Origin: Candidatus Thorarchaeota archaeon
Lineage (GTDB): Archaea > Asgardarchaeota > Thorarchaeia > Thorarchaeales > Thorarchaeaceae
DNA length: 14,655 nucleotides
Reading direction: 5' to 3'
Assembly: GCA_018238825.1 (NCBI GenBank)
Contig: JABCSP010000028.1
Span: 1-14,655 of the forward strand
In this document: positions 7,160 to 14,190 of the stretch, piece by piece
Layout of the letters: each line of letters starts with the position of its first letter
How positions within the stretch are numbered: position 1 is the first letter of the stretch
Position numbers and translations under genes: made by a program
The notes under the pieces: model-generated
Database searches by the model: none
The model's input: only the letters and a program-made list of their open reading frames with translations
Told to the model about the DNA's origin: nothing

Positions 7160-7552
7160 TTGTTGGTCACAGTGACGTATCGCCATAAGAAAGACCCGTG
7201 CATGAAGGAAACTAAAGAGATAGTTGAAAATATCCTTCAGATGGAAGTATCAGACTATGATTTAGCTGATTCCTCAGAAATTGTTACCTCTGGAAAGACA
7301 ATACAGATCATGCGTCATGAGGAACATGAAGCAAATATTCTCCCCCATGATACCGAAGAATTGTTGGAAGATTGTTCGGAAAATGAGGAATTAGTTGATG
7401 AAGAATGTATCAGTCTTGATGATATAGAAACATACGAGCCGTGTCAAGAGATAGAGGCTGATTTCGAAATCACTGAATTAAAAGAGGGAATTGAGAAAAA
7501 GAAGAAGAAACGTAATTATATCGATTTCAGAAAAGATTACGAAGAGATGTAG
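7160..7552 (+). CDS. Acidic hypothetical protein, up to 130 residues
   Basis: I do not recognise this protein. From TTG at 7160 it has 130 residues. An N-terminal part (1-60) may fold with short strands and a helix. Residues 63-109 are extremely acidic (roughly 20 Asp/Glu), and the C-terminus turns basic with a run of five Lys (113-117) and ends DFRKDYEEM. Four Cys (14, 72, 83, 95) are scattered without a CxxC pair, so a metal site is not indicated. The start is uncertain: TTG 7160/7163, GTG 7172 and ATG 7202 are all in frame and none has a good ribosome-binding site. The stop lies 13 bases before the next gene, whose ribosome-binding site fills that gap, so the two are probably co-transcribed. 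A low-complexity acidic protein next to a DNA-binding regulator could be its partner, but that is a guess. Confidence 0.65.
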   Translation: MLVTVTYRHKKDPCMKETKEIVENILQMEVSDYDLADSSEIVTSGKTIQIMRHEEHEANILPHDTEELLEDCSENEELVDEECISLDDIETYEPCQEIEADFEITELKEGIEKKKKKRNYIDFRKDYEEM

Positions 7553-7565
7553 GGTGGGGAAAAAG

Positions 7566-7940
7566 ATGGCAGATAATCAAGATATCAAAGCACTTCAGAA
7601 GGAAGTCAAAGAACTTAGAAAAACTGTCTATAGTCTAAAAGACACCATCATCGGACTTACTACTCAAATCGAAATAGGAAGTTCCGAATCGCCCTATGAA
7701 GGTGGACAATATAATATATTTCCAAACCGCTCCAACTGCCTTGAAGGAGATGCCAGTTGGGATAGACTCGTTACTCTACTGCACAAGGAAGACAGTGGAT
7801 TGACTGCAGCAGAACTCGCAGAAAAATGGGGAAAATCACGCTCCAGAACGAGTGAAGTTCTCAACAAACTCGCAGAAGATGGTCAGATAGTCAAGTATAG
7901 AGATGGAAGAATGATCAGATTCAGAAGTGTAGATGAATAA
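7566..7940 (+). CDS. Coiled-coil plus winged-helix DNA-binding protein
   Basis: This 124-residue protein is a probable transcription regulator. Residues 4-37 form a heptad-like charged helix suited to dimerisation (KALQKEVKELRK...), 38-63 are a polar linker, and 64-120 form a winged helix-turn-helix: a DRLVTLL helix, LTAAELAEKW, SRSRTSEVLNKLAEDG as the recognition helix, then a wing YRDGRMIRFR. It resembles the MarR/ArsR-like wHTH superfamily; no ligand or metal-binding residues stand out. The ATG at 7566 has GGTGGGG six bases upstream. A longer in-frame reading from 7491 would overlap the preceding gene and give a basic, non-domain N-terminus, so it was rejected. It sits in a likely operon with the acidic protein. 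The palindromes downstream at 7978, 8066 and 8092 are candidate targets. Confidence 0.85.
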   Translation: MADNQDIKALQKEVKELRKTVYSLKDTIIGLTTQIEIGSSESPYEGGQYNIFPNRSNCLEGDASWDRLVTLLHKEDSGLTAAELAEKWGKSRSRTSEVLNKLAEDGQIVKYRDGRMIRFRSVDE

Positions 7941-7977
7941 TACAACTTCTCCTGTTCCCTAAGATGCTTATTGTATA

Positions 7978-7992
7978 GTTACATATTGTAAC
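7978..7992. promoter_or_regulatory. 15-base inverted repeat behind the wHTH gene
   Basis: GTTACA-TAT-TGTAAC is a perfect inverted repeat with 6-base arms, lying 38 bases after the wHTH stop and about 125 bases before the 777-residue protein gene. A wider imperfect pair (TACAACT..CCT at 7941-7953 and AGGAGTTGTA at 8004-8013) flanks it. It looks like a dimeric protein site; it could also fold weakly in RNA. Confidence 0.4.
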
Positions 7993-8057
7993 ATAATCAT
8001 AATAGGAGTTGTAGTCACCACCAAGGTATATTTACCAGTTTCGGATGGCGTAAGTAT

Positions 8058-8065
8058 GCTTAAGT
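8058..8065 (+). promoter_or_regulatory. Candidate TATA box for the 777-residue helical protein gene
   Basis: GCTTAAGT would direct initiation near 8087, giving a leader of about 29 bases that includes the GGAGG site at 8103-8107. TATATTTA at 8028-8035 is an alternative with a longer leader. This is a spacing argument only. Confidence 0.3.
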
Positions 8066-8080
8066 AATTGTTAAACAATT
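8066..8080. promoter_or_regulatory. 15-base palindrome at the helical-protein gene promoter
   Basis: AATTGTT-A-AACAATT is a perfect palindrome with 7-base arms. It lies immediately after the candidate TATA element at 8058 and before the expected transcription start, the classic place for an archaeal repressor operator. The wHTH protein encoded just upstream is the obvious candidate binder, by proximity only. Confidence 0.45.
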
Positions 8081-8091
8081 TATCCTTGGAC

Positions 8092-8104
8092 CCTTAATTT
8101 AAGG
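8092..8104 (+). promoter_or_regulatory. Palindrome overlapping the ribosome-binding site
   Basis: CCTTAA-T-TTAAGG is a perfect 13-base palindrome whose right arm runs into the GGAGG ribosome-binding site (8103-8107) of the gene starting at 8116. As RNA it can form a 5-base-pair stem with a 3-base loop covering the first two G residues of the site, so it could mildly tune translation. As DNA it is another possible dimer site. Confidence 0.38.
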
Positions 8105-8115
8105 AGGTTGCAGGA

Positions 8116-10449
8116 ATGTCAAAAGTTCGACATGGCTCAAAAAAATCAAGTAAAACGGATAGTAGTGATGATGATATTCAAATCTATACAAGTTTGCTTT
8201 TTGAGCTCAATCTGAAAGCACAAGATGCGGTGAGAGAGTTTGCCCTTCATGATATAGATGATAGAGAAGGGATTGAACTAAAACGGATTGCAATGCACGA
8301 TGCATTCACTGAACTTTACGATAACGTTGCATCCTTCAGCCAACAAATCATGGTTGGCGATTTTGATTTGGCCTACCTGCGAAACAGAGTGGCGCAGAGT
8401 GAAGGTGAAGCCCGAGAACAGCTGGAAACAGCACTTGAAGATCTAACTGCCCAAACTCAGAGCAATCTTGCAGATGTCTGGATGTCAAGGGTTATGGCAT
8501 GGTTACATCAAGCTGCTGCAGCAAGTGGTCCCTTTGTGGAAAACGAACATGAGGATAAGCTACGCAAGGCATCAAAGTATCTTGCCAAGGTATACACTAT
8601 GCTTGAAAAGCCATTCACAGCCATTCCTCACAAAGTAGATGGAACTCAAAAACTTCGTAGAGTTGCCCTAGGGCTACAAGCGTACAATCTAATGAAGGCG
8701 TCTTTGGAAGAGGATGATGATGAACTAACATCAATTCTTGGAAAGATTAAGAGTGCTGAAGCTGAATTCTATGACGAATTTCTCAATGAACTAATTGGAA
8801 AGGAGAGTACGTTCAGACAAGCATTCAATCCTTTTGATGAATTGATCTGGCGAGATATTCTAAGTTCTTTCATCTTTGAACAGGCGACTGATCTCTATAA
8901 TGAGGTACTTCCATTATTCAAGAAAAAGAAAGAACTCAAGGAAAAAGTTTCCACTATAAAATCGTGGAAGAGCAATACGTCAGGACTCAGTGAAGTCTAT
9001 CTAGCAATGACCTACACAGATATTGCAGATGCGCAGATGCGCGCAGGAAATCTTGAAGATGCATCAAAGCTGTATATAGTAGCATCCGATGCGTTTGGTC
9101 GAGCAGAGAAATGTTTCAGAGAAGTTCTTGCTCTACAGTCAAACGCTGAACAGAGCAGGATTGACAAGGAACAAAAGAAGGCACAGAGTCTCTTTTGTAG
9201 TGCGGAGTCAAGTGTACGGATACTCACTGAATTACTTCAATTAAATAATAAAACTGAAGCAAAGAAAGTTTTGAAAGAGATCTTCAAGAACCTACGAAAA
9301 GCTGAGAAGCTTGCAAAGACTAGAGAATTAACTGGTGCGATTCAAGGAGACCTGAAAACCTACTCTTTTGTTCAAGATTTACTCAAGAAGAGAGGTGATG
9401 GTGATATCAGCGGAATTATTGCACAGATAAAATTTGCAAAGGACTTGAGAAAGACCGCGTTGATACAAGACATTAGCAAGTCAATGGATGAAACCAAGAT
9501 TGAAATGAGTAAGAATCCAGCAGACTCATTGGATTCCATCAGACAAGGGCTCGATACTCTTGGAATTCTCCTTAGTTTAGAGAATGAAGATGCCGAGGTT
9601 GGAGAGCTCCGAAACAAGACTCTCGCTTTGTTAAATAATGTGAAGTATATGATTCAGTTCCAGCAAAGCTCACAGCTAGAGCAGGGTGTCAAATTCATAA
9701 TGTCCAGAATTCTTGAGAATCTGCATGCTGAAGAGGCCGCCTCATATTACAAGATTATTGGAGAAAATGATGCAGCCCAAGAGTTGATGGACCTTGGAAA
9801 ATTAGCATTAGCAACTGCATTTGCCTCTGAAGCACAGGTCTATTCAAGACAATCAGAACAATTAGCTTTTCGGGCGCAAATTGAACGTTTGAATACATTC
9901 CAGAAATTGAAAGATGAGTTGGCGATGCTTGAAGAAGATAACCCACTTGAGAACGCCCTAGAGATTCATGATGGAACTATTTCCAAGGTGAAGCAAACAG
10001 TAGCATCCTTTGAAGCAGCTGCAAACGAACTCGATAGTGTGAAAGGAGAAGACATTCGACTCAAGAACAATGTTGAGGATCAAGTAAAGCAACTCCAAGG
10101 TGTGGTAATGAAGTTCAAGGGGGACCTCTCCAGGATAGAAGGAGCCAAGAGTGATTTCATGGGAGAGTATATGTATATGCAGGGAGAGAAGTCCAAGGCA
10201 AAGATTCACTTCTCCGATGCAAATGACCAGCTGCGAGAAGCGGTTGGAAATTACAACGTTGCTGCTCAAGTATTCCAACAAGTAGGAGATGCTCAATCAG
10301 CCCAGAATGTCGACACTAAAGCAAAGACAACGGACTTACTAGCACGAAGCATCTGGGACAACAGACATCGTATAGACCGAGATCAAGAGCCCAGTCCAAA
10401 AGGTGAACCCGAATTAGCAGCTCTCTATCTTGGTGCCGGCGGACAGTAG
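8116..10449 (+). CDS. Large all-helical TPR-like repeat protein, unknown function
   Basis: This 777-residue soluble protein matches no family I recognise. It begins with a basic, Ser-rich tail (1-20) and is then almost entirely amphipathic helix. Several stretches look like tetratricopeptide or SNAP-like helix pairs: about 295-337 (YTDIADAQMRAGNLEDASKL), 536-578 (AASYYKIIGENDAAQELMDL) and 681-735 (ending AAQVFQQVGDAQSAQ). Long charged helices at 265-285, 380-400 and 590-675 suggest coiled coil. No membrane segment, nucleotide-binding motif or catalytic cluster is visible. The last 27 residues are Pro/Gly-rich and probably flexible. Such an architecture suggests a scaffold or adaptor. The ATG has GGAGG eight bases upstream. 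The promoter region carries palindromes at 7978, 8066 and 8092. It ends 13 bases before the convergent atpI stop. Confidence 0.85.
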   Translation: MSKVRHGSKKSSKTDSSDDDIQIYTSLLFELNLKAQDAVREFALHDIDDREGIELKRIAMHDAFTELYDNVASFSQQIMVGDFDLAYLRNRVAQSEGEAREQLETALEDLTAQTQSNLADVWMSRVMAWLHQAAAASGPFVENEHEDKLRKASKYLAKVYTMLEKPFTAIPHKVDGTQKLRRVALGLQAYNLMKASLEEDDDELTSILGKIKSAEAEFYDEFLNELIGKESTFRQAFNPFDELIWRDILSSFIFEQATDLYNEVLPLFKKKKELKEKVSTIKSWKSNTSGLSEVYLAMTYTDIADAQMRAGNLEDASKLYIVASDAFGRAEKCFREVLALQSNAEQSRIDKEQKKAQSLFCSAESSVRILTELLQLNNKTEAKKVLKEIFKNLRKAEKLAKTRELTGAIQGDLKTYSFVQDLLKKRGDGDISGIIAQIKFAKDLRKTALIQDISKSMDETKIEMSKNPADSLDSIRQGLDTLGILLSLENEDAEVGELRNKTLALLNNVKYMIQFQQSSQLEQGVKFIMSRILENLHAEEAASYYKIIGENDAAQELMDLGKLALATAFASEAQVYSRQSEQLAFRAQIERLNTFQKLKDELAMLEEDNPLENALEIHDGTISKVKQTVASFEAAANELDSVKGEDIRLKNNVEDQVKQLQGVVMKFKGDLSRIEGAKSDFMGEYMYMQGEKSKAKIHFSDANDQLREAVGNYNVAAQVFQQVGDAQSAQNVDTKAKTTDLLARSIWDNRHRIDRDQEPSPKGEPELAALYLGAGGQ

Positions 10450-10462
10450 ATAGAATATATCG

Positions 10463-12634
10463 TCACTGGACAGCATAGCTGGATTGTGCCAAATCCTTTC
10501 TGAATTGAGTTGTGTGAATTCGTCTTGCACGGAATGGCATGAAATCAACACCACCTGCATGATAGAACTTGCTGAACCACTCAACAAAGTGTAACCTTAG
10601 TGTGTGCATAAATCCGAGGAGACCCTCCAATATTCCAACTATGAGGGTACCAACGATTGCACCCAGAAGGGGTAACTGAGGGACAATCTCATGACCATCG
10701 TGAAGGAAGTGATGTGGAATTATTTCTAACCCAAACAAACTGAGAGGTGGAAAGTAAATCATGACCAGTGGAGGTAACATCTCGATAAAGACTGCACTGA
10801 GAATGATGTGAACTGTATTGAGTGCAAATATACGAGCATAGCTTACGGTATGACTCACCATTCCGATTGTATGTTCCATGAACAAGACGGTACCATCCAT
10901 GCCTCCCATTAATGAGGTGATAGCCATTATCGCAAATGGAATGATGAAGGCAATGATTGAGAAAGTCAGGGGACTAAACGGCAGGGCAGGATAAATACCA
11001 TTGTTACCTGTACCATATCCAATTCCAGCGATTGGAATCCACATGTAGACATTCCCAGCTGAACTGAACCACTCACCGATACTATTGTAGCTCACACCAA
11101 ATAGTAGATTGATAAATCCAAGGTAGACCCAGAGATAAGATAGTCCTGATAGCGCCTCTCTGTATTCCTTATGCTTCAACTTATTGTAGAGATTTAGCAG
11201 GATTCCCGAGGAGATGTGGATTGCTCCTACTTCAATAGAGAGCTTGAGCATGTGAGCTTCGCGATACGGATTCTTCACGCCATTAATCGTGTGCGCAAAC
11301 GTAGGCCAAAGAGGTTCAATTACTGTTTCTGCACCAAAGAAACTTCCAAACAGAAATCCTCCGAGAATCGCGAAGATACCCATCATAATGAGGCCCTCTG
11401 CACCATTCTGGATATAGCCCATAATAGCACCCCAGTCCTGACCCTTCTTCTTAGCGCGTAGAGCAGCAAGGCCAATGAGAATAATCAGAAATCCTTGACC
11501 AACATCAGCAAAAACTAGACCGAAAATCAATGGAAATGTTAGCCACATGACCTTTGTAGGGTCAAGATCATGCCTTGATGGTATACCAAAAGCTTTCACA
11601 ACATCTTCTGTTGGCTTCATGAAAGAGGGATTGGAGATACATGTTGGTGCTTCATGATCTGCAAAATCAGGCTTGTCAAATGTAACTTCTAATGCCGAGC
11701 CAACTTTCTCTCGGAGTATAGGTTCAAGCTCACTTTCTCTACTTTCGGGAACCCAGCCCCACATTTTAATAGATTGTTCAGTATAAACAATCTGAGATTT
11801 TATCTCGACTCGTTGTTTCTCTACTTGGAGTATTTCCCAAGCAGCTAGAATTCTAAAACCCCATTCTTTGTGGATAGTCGCCTTACGCTGTTGTAAACTT
11901 AGTATCTCTTCGGTAAGATGCACCATTTGATTTTCAGCTTTCTCGACAATATATTCAGGACTACCAGATTCACCTTCCGGAATTGGAAACACTTCAAATT
12001 CAAGAGCAGAAAGGATTCGTTCAACTGCACCCATCATCTCAATTGGTACAGTAATTACACTTGCACAAGCACCACTCTTGAGTGAGAGTGAGTTCATTGT
12101 AAAAGCACCTTCAGTAACTTCGTTGAGACTCCACTCCAGCTCTTCGCTTCTTCCTGAAGGAACTAAACCAGCAGTAGTGAAGGTAAAGTCAGTAGTTCCT
12201 ATCAAACTTGGATCGATACCTAATGGTCTAAGAGAATTTGCAACATCTCTGATTCCTCTTTGACGTTCCAATTCTGTTTTTGCGACCATGAGTTTAGTGT
12301 CAATCTCTTGCACTTCACTCTCTACAGAGGTTACAACTTCAGAAACAAGCTCAAGTGAATTATTGAGTGTAGATTCATCAACTTCTAGTACTTGTCCCGT
12401 GCTTCGGCTGGAATCCAAATCTAGAGTACTAATTATTTTTTCTAACCGGTCCAGTGCGGTGAATACAGTTTCCTCTTCTCTGTTTCTCTTAACCTCAACT
12501 AGTCCTGCTTGTCGTCTGACATCTAAGAACTCGAATGCTCCGAATTCCTCAAGAGCCAAAAGGACTTTACGTTCAAGATCTCGATGGGAGATCACTTTGG
12601 CTATAATCATTTTCTCAGGACTCATCAGGCCCAT
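10463..12634 (-). CDS. atpI: A-type (V-type) ATP synthase subunit I (a)
   Basis: Subunit I is the membrane stator that, with the subunit K ring, carries the ion path of the archaeal ATP synthase. The 723-residue protein has a cytoplasmic N-terminal half (1-360) with long coiled-coil segments (52-130, 228-290) that dock the peripheral stalks. About eight membrane segments follow, roughly 364-392, 409-432, 461-483, 494-514, 523-540, 554-578, 590-618 and 653-680. The essential arginine of the half-channel is in SYARIFAL (Arg601); the conserved C-terminal signature is GILEGLLGFMHTLRLHFVEW with Arg680, followed by SKFYHAGGVDF. A GGTGAT element lies only three bases before the ATG at 12634, so an in-frame ATG at 12625 is a possible alternative. 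The gene diverges from atpH/atpE and converges on the helical-protein gene, unlike the usual single ATP synthase operon. Confidence 0.96.
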   Translation of the reverse strand: MGLMSPEKMIIAKVISHRDLERKVLLALEEFGAFEFLDVRRQAGLVEVKRNREEETVFTALDRLEKIISTLDLDSSRSTGQVLEVDESTLNNSLELVSEVVTSVESEVQEIDTKLMVAKTELERQRGIRDVANSLRPLGIDPSLIGTTDFTFTTAGLVPSGRSEELEWSLNEVTEGAFTMNSLSLKSGACASVITVPIEMMGAVERILSALEFEVFPIPEGESGSPEYIVEKAENQMVHLTEEILSLQQRKATIHKEWGFRILAAWEILQVEKQRVEIKSQIVYTEQSIKMWGWVPESRESELEPILREKVGSALEVTFDKPDFADHEAPTCISNPSFMKPTEDVVKAFGIPSRHDLDPTKVMWLTFPLIFGLVFADVGQGFLIILIGLAALRAKKKGQDWGAIMGYIQNGAEGLIMMGIFAILGGFLFGSFFGAETVIEPLWPTFAHTINGVKNPYREAHMLKLSIEVGAIHISSGILLNLYNKLKHKEYREALSGLSYLWVYLGFINLLFGVSYNSIGEWFSSAGNVYMWIPIAGIGYGTGNNGIYPALPFSPLTFSIIAFIIPFAIMAITSLMGGMDGTVLFMEHTIGMVSHTVSYARIFALNTVHIILSAVFIEMLPPLVMIYFPPLSLFGLEIIPHHFLHDGHEIVPQLPLLGAIVGTLIVGILEGLLGFMHTLRLHFVEWFSKFYHAGGVDFMPFRARRIHTTQFRKDLAQSSYAVQ

Positions 12635-12654
12635 GATATCACCACATTTTTGCC

Positions 12655-12680
12655 AATCAGTTAATACTGAAAGACTGATT
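12655..12680. promoter_or_regulatory. Inverted repeat in the atpI/atpH divergent promoter region
   Basis: AATCAGT (12655-12661) and ACTGATT (12674-12680) are perfect 7-base arms separated by 12 bases. They lie in the 80-base region from which atpI (minus) and atpH-atpE (plus) are transcribed apart. The left arm overlaps a TATTAA that could be the atpI TATA element (predicted start near 12638). A regulator here could coordinate both units. Confidence 0.35.
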
Positions 12681-12702
12681 CCATGGTGGAGGCTCTAGTG
12701 CT

Positions 12703-12710
12703 GATAAATA
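12703..12710 (+). promoter_or_regulatory. Candidate TATA box for atpH-atpE
   Basis: GATAAATA would start transcription near 12734, leaving a leader of about 50 bases before the atpH start at 12787. TTTATC at 12731-12736 is an alternative giving a leader of about 28 bases. This is a pattern match only. Confidence 0.3.
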
Positions 12711-12786
12711 ACCTTTGCGACAGGTCAACGTTTATCTAGGAATATCAAACCTTGACGCATATAGAGAAAATCGAGGAATGGACCTG

Positions 12787-13110
12787 ATGTGTGCAGCACA
12801 TGAAGAAATTGATCAGATCCACGAAAGTGAGATGGTAGCCCGTGAGCGAATCGAAAATGCTGAAAAGCGTGCTCGTGCAATCCGTGAAGAGGCAGATAAA
12901 GAAGCAAAGGCTCTGATGGCCAAGGCTGAGCATGATGCAAAGAAGATTGCCTCTAAGATGCTCTCTGAGATTGAAGGAGAGAAGGGCGAGATTGAATCGG
13001 CAGTATTCAAAGAAACAGACCAGACTGTGAAGCACATTCGTAAGATCGCGGATAAGAGAAAGGATGAGGCAGGAAAAGCAGTTTACAAAATCCTTGTGAA
13101 GGAGAATTGA
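12787..13110 (+). CDS. atpH: A-type ATP synthase subunit H (peripheral-stalk coiled coil)
   Basis: Subunit H pairs with subunit E as a long right-handed coiled coil, the peripheral stalk that holds the catalytic head against subunit I. From the ATG at 12787 the protein has 107 residues, the normal AhaH length. It is one continuous Ala/Glu/Lys-rich helix, for example ENAEKRARAIREEADKEAKA, with no hydrophobic segment. GAGGA lies nine bases before this ATG. An ATG at 12778 is in frame but abuts the GAGGA. A TTG at 12715 would add 24 residues overlapping the promoter region, so both were passed over. The stop is four bases before atpE, and the GGAG site of atpE lies within the end of atpH, so they are translationally linked. 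The assignment rests on helix type, length and position next to atpE. Confidence 0.86.
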   Translation: MCAAHEEIDQIHESEMVARERIENAEKRARAIREEADKEAKALMAKAEHDAKKIASKMLSEIEGEKGEIESAVFKETDQTVKHIRKIADKRKDEAGKAVYKILVKEN

Positions 13111-13114
13111 GAAC

Positions 13115-13735
13115 ATGACTGGTATCTCAAATATCATCGACATCATCAATGCCAAAACTGCTGAAAAAGAGAAAGAAATAATCAGTGAGGCAGAGAGGCA
13201 TAAGAAAATCAAACTCGAAGAAGCCACGCGAAGAGCTGATGAAAAAGCTTCAGACATAACCAAGAAAGCAGAACTTGACACCAAATCCGAACTTTCCAAG
13301 TATACGGCTAGTGCGAAACTCAAATCCAAATATCGAATGCTTGAAACAAAGGATGTACTAATCAACGAGGTTCTAACGACTGTTGAAAAACAGATGGAGA
13401 GTATCATAGGCAAGGCCGAGTACAAAAAAGTACTCTCGCGATTGATTGTTGACGGTTGTAAGACTCTATCAGAAGATAAACTTGAACTCATTTTTCCAAA
13501 GGGTCATGCATCATATGTTGATATTGCAGAGATTGAGAAAGTCATCGCCAAGGAAATTGGAAAGAAGACAAAATTAACCATTTCAAAGGAAACCAAACGA
13601 TCAAAGGGCGGAGTCATTATCAGAACACTAGATAATAGAAGATGGGTGGACAATACCTTTGAAGCTCGTCTTGAAAGGTTTGGAAATACTGTACGTGATA
13701 CAATCTCTAAGATTTTGTTTGAAAGTAGAGAGTAG
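13115..13735 (+). CDS. atpE: A-type ATP synthase subunit E
   Basis: Subunit E forms the peripheral stalk with H and caps the top of the catalytic head. The 206-residue length is typical. The N-terminal half (about 1-80) is a charged helix. The C-terminal globular domain carries the family signature GGVIIRT (165-171) followed by VDNTFEARLER (178-188) and a final helix ending ISKILFES. The ATG at 13115 is ten bases after a GGAG within the end of atpH. The gene is co-transcribed with atpH and converges on atpK, with a hairpin starting inside its stop codon. The normal archaeal order has K and C on the same strand as E; here they are inverted. Confidence 0.95.
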   Translation: MTGISNIIDIINAKTAEKEKEIISEAERHKKIKLEEATRRADEKASDITKKAELDTKSELSKYTASAKLKSKYRMLETKDVLINEVLTTVEKQMESIIGKAEYKKVLSRLIVDGCKTLSEDKLELIFPKGHASYVDIAEIEKVIAKEIGKKTKLTISKETKRSKGGVIIRTLDNRRWVDNTFEARLERFGNTVRDTISKILFESRE

Positions 13736-13751
13736 AGGAGGTCCCCTCTAC
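13732..13751. terminator. Hairpin between convergent atpE and atpK
   Basis: GTAGAGG and CCTCTAC are perfect 7-base arms around a 6-base loop (AGGTCC), with the TAG stop of atpE inside the left arm. The gap to the atpK stop is only 35 bases, so the structure is shared by both transcripts and probably acts as a bidirectional terminator or 3'-end stabiliser. On the + strand it is followed by a pyrimidine-rich stretch rather than a clean T-run. Confidence 0.55.
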
Positions 13752-13770
13752 AGTCTCACACTTTCTAGTT

Positions 13771-14169
13771 CTAACCAATCAGTAGTGGAATGTATCCGAC
13801 TAATAGAAACGCAATAACGAAACCGTAGATAGCTACAGCCTCGATAAAGACTACGTATAGAATGCTTTTACCAAAAGTTTCAGGTTTCTCAGTGATTGCA
13901 CCAAGTGCAGCAGCTGAAGCAGTACCCATTCCTAGACTTGCACCAATACCTGCAAGGCCCAGTACTAGACCGGCTCCAATAGCGAGACCCAGAATTGCCA
14001 AACTGTTATCGCCAGTTTGAAGCATTTCATAACCATGATTTGGGGGTGCTGCTAGCGCATTCATCACTGAGGAACCATCCAGCATTCCCACTGTGACTGC
14101 TGCTAATACTGTAACCACTATGCTTAGGCCAATCAAGACCAGACTTGTGATTTCTTTGTCAAATCTCAT
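13771..14169 (-). CDS. atpK: A-type ATP synthase subunit K (c-ring proteolipid)
   Basis: Subunit K is the rotor-ring proteolipid that carries ions through the membrane. The 132-residue protein has an N-terminal hydrophobic segment (about 8-30, a signal peptide or extra helix, with a polar loop 31-56) and one c-type hairpin: a Gly/Ala-rich helix (about 57-92, LAGIGASLGMG) and a second helix (103-126) with the ion-binding Glu110 in FIEAVAIYG. The single hairpin with one Glu is the 8-kDa-type unit, not the duplicated 16-kDa form. The residue after Glu110 is Ala, and no Gln/Thr pair typical of Na+ sites is seen, so proton coupling is more likely; this is inference. The ATG at 14169 has GGAGGAT nine bases upstream; the TTG at 14187 that overlaps this site was rejected. 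The gene follows atpC by 21 bases. Confidence 0.95.
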   Translation of the reverse strand: MRFDKEITSLVLIGLSIVVTVLAAVTVGMLDGSSVMNALAAPPNHGYEMLQTGDNSLAILGLAIGAGLVLGLAGIGASLGMGTASAAALGAITEKPETFGKSILYVVFIEAVAIYGFVIAFLLVGYIPLLIG

Positions 14170-14190
14170 TTGTTGTATATCCTCCAACTC

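Noticed and set aside
7166..7176. GTCAC-A-GTGAC palindrome at the start of the acidic-protein gene
   Set aside because: Arms are only five bases and it lies within or at the edge of the coding frame; could be an operator if the real start is ATG 7202, but the evidence is too thin.
7491..7565. N-terminal extension of the wHTH protein
   Set aside because: It overlaps the end of the preceding gene out of frame and is a basic low-complexity reading of it; GGTGGGG places the start at 7566.
7066..7940. Identical C-terminal SVDE in TrmI and in the wHTH protein
   Set aside because: Four residues at the ends of otherwise unrelated proteins; chance.
12288..12698. Plus-strand open frame opposite the atpI N-terminus
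   Set aside because: Ser/Thr-rich shadow of the atpI coiled-coil region; atpI is a clear family match.
7148..13460. A 14-base match (TTGTTGACGGTTGT) shared by the region near 7150 and the atpE coding sequence near 13446
   Set aside because: One 14-base match is about what chance gives in a window of this size, and one copy is coding sequence; not a functional repeat.
12745..13491. Long minus-strand open frame (about 248 codons) opposite atpH and atpE
   Set aside because: Its translation is Ser/Leu/Phe-rich without domains and it lies antisense to two recognised coiled-coil genes; an antisense shadow of Glu/Lys/Ala-rich codons.
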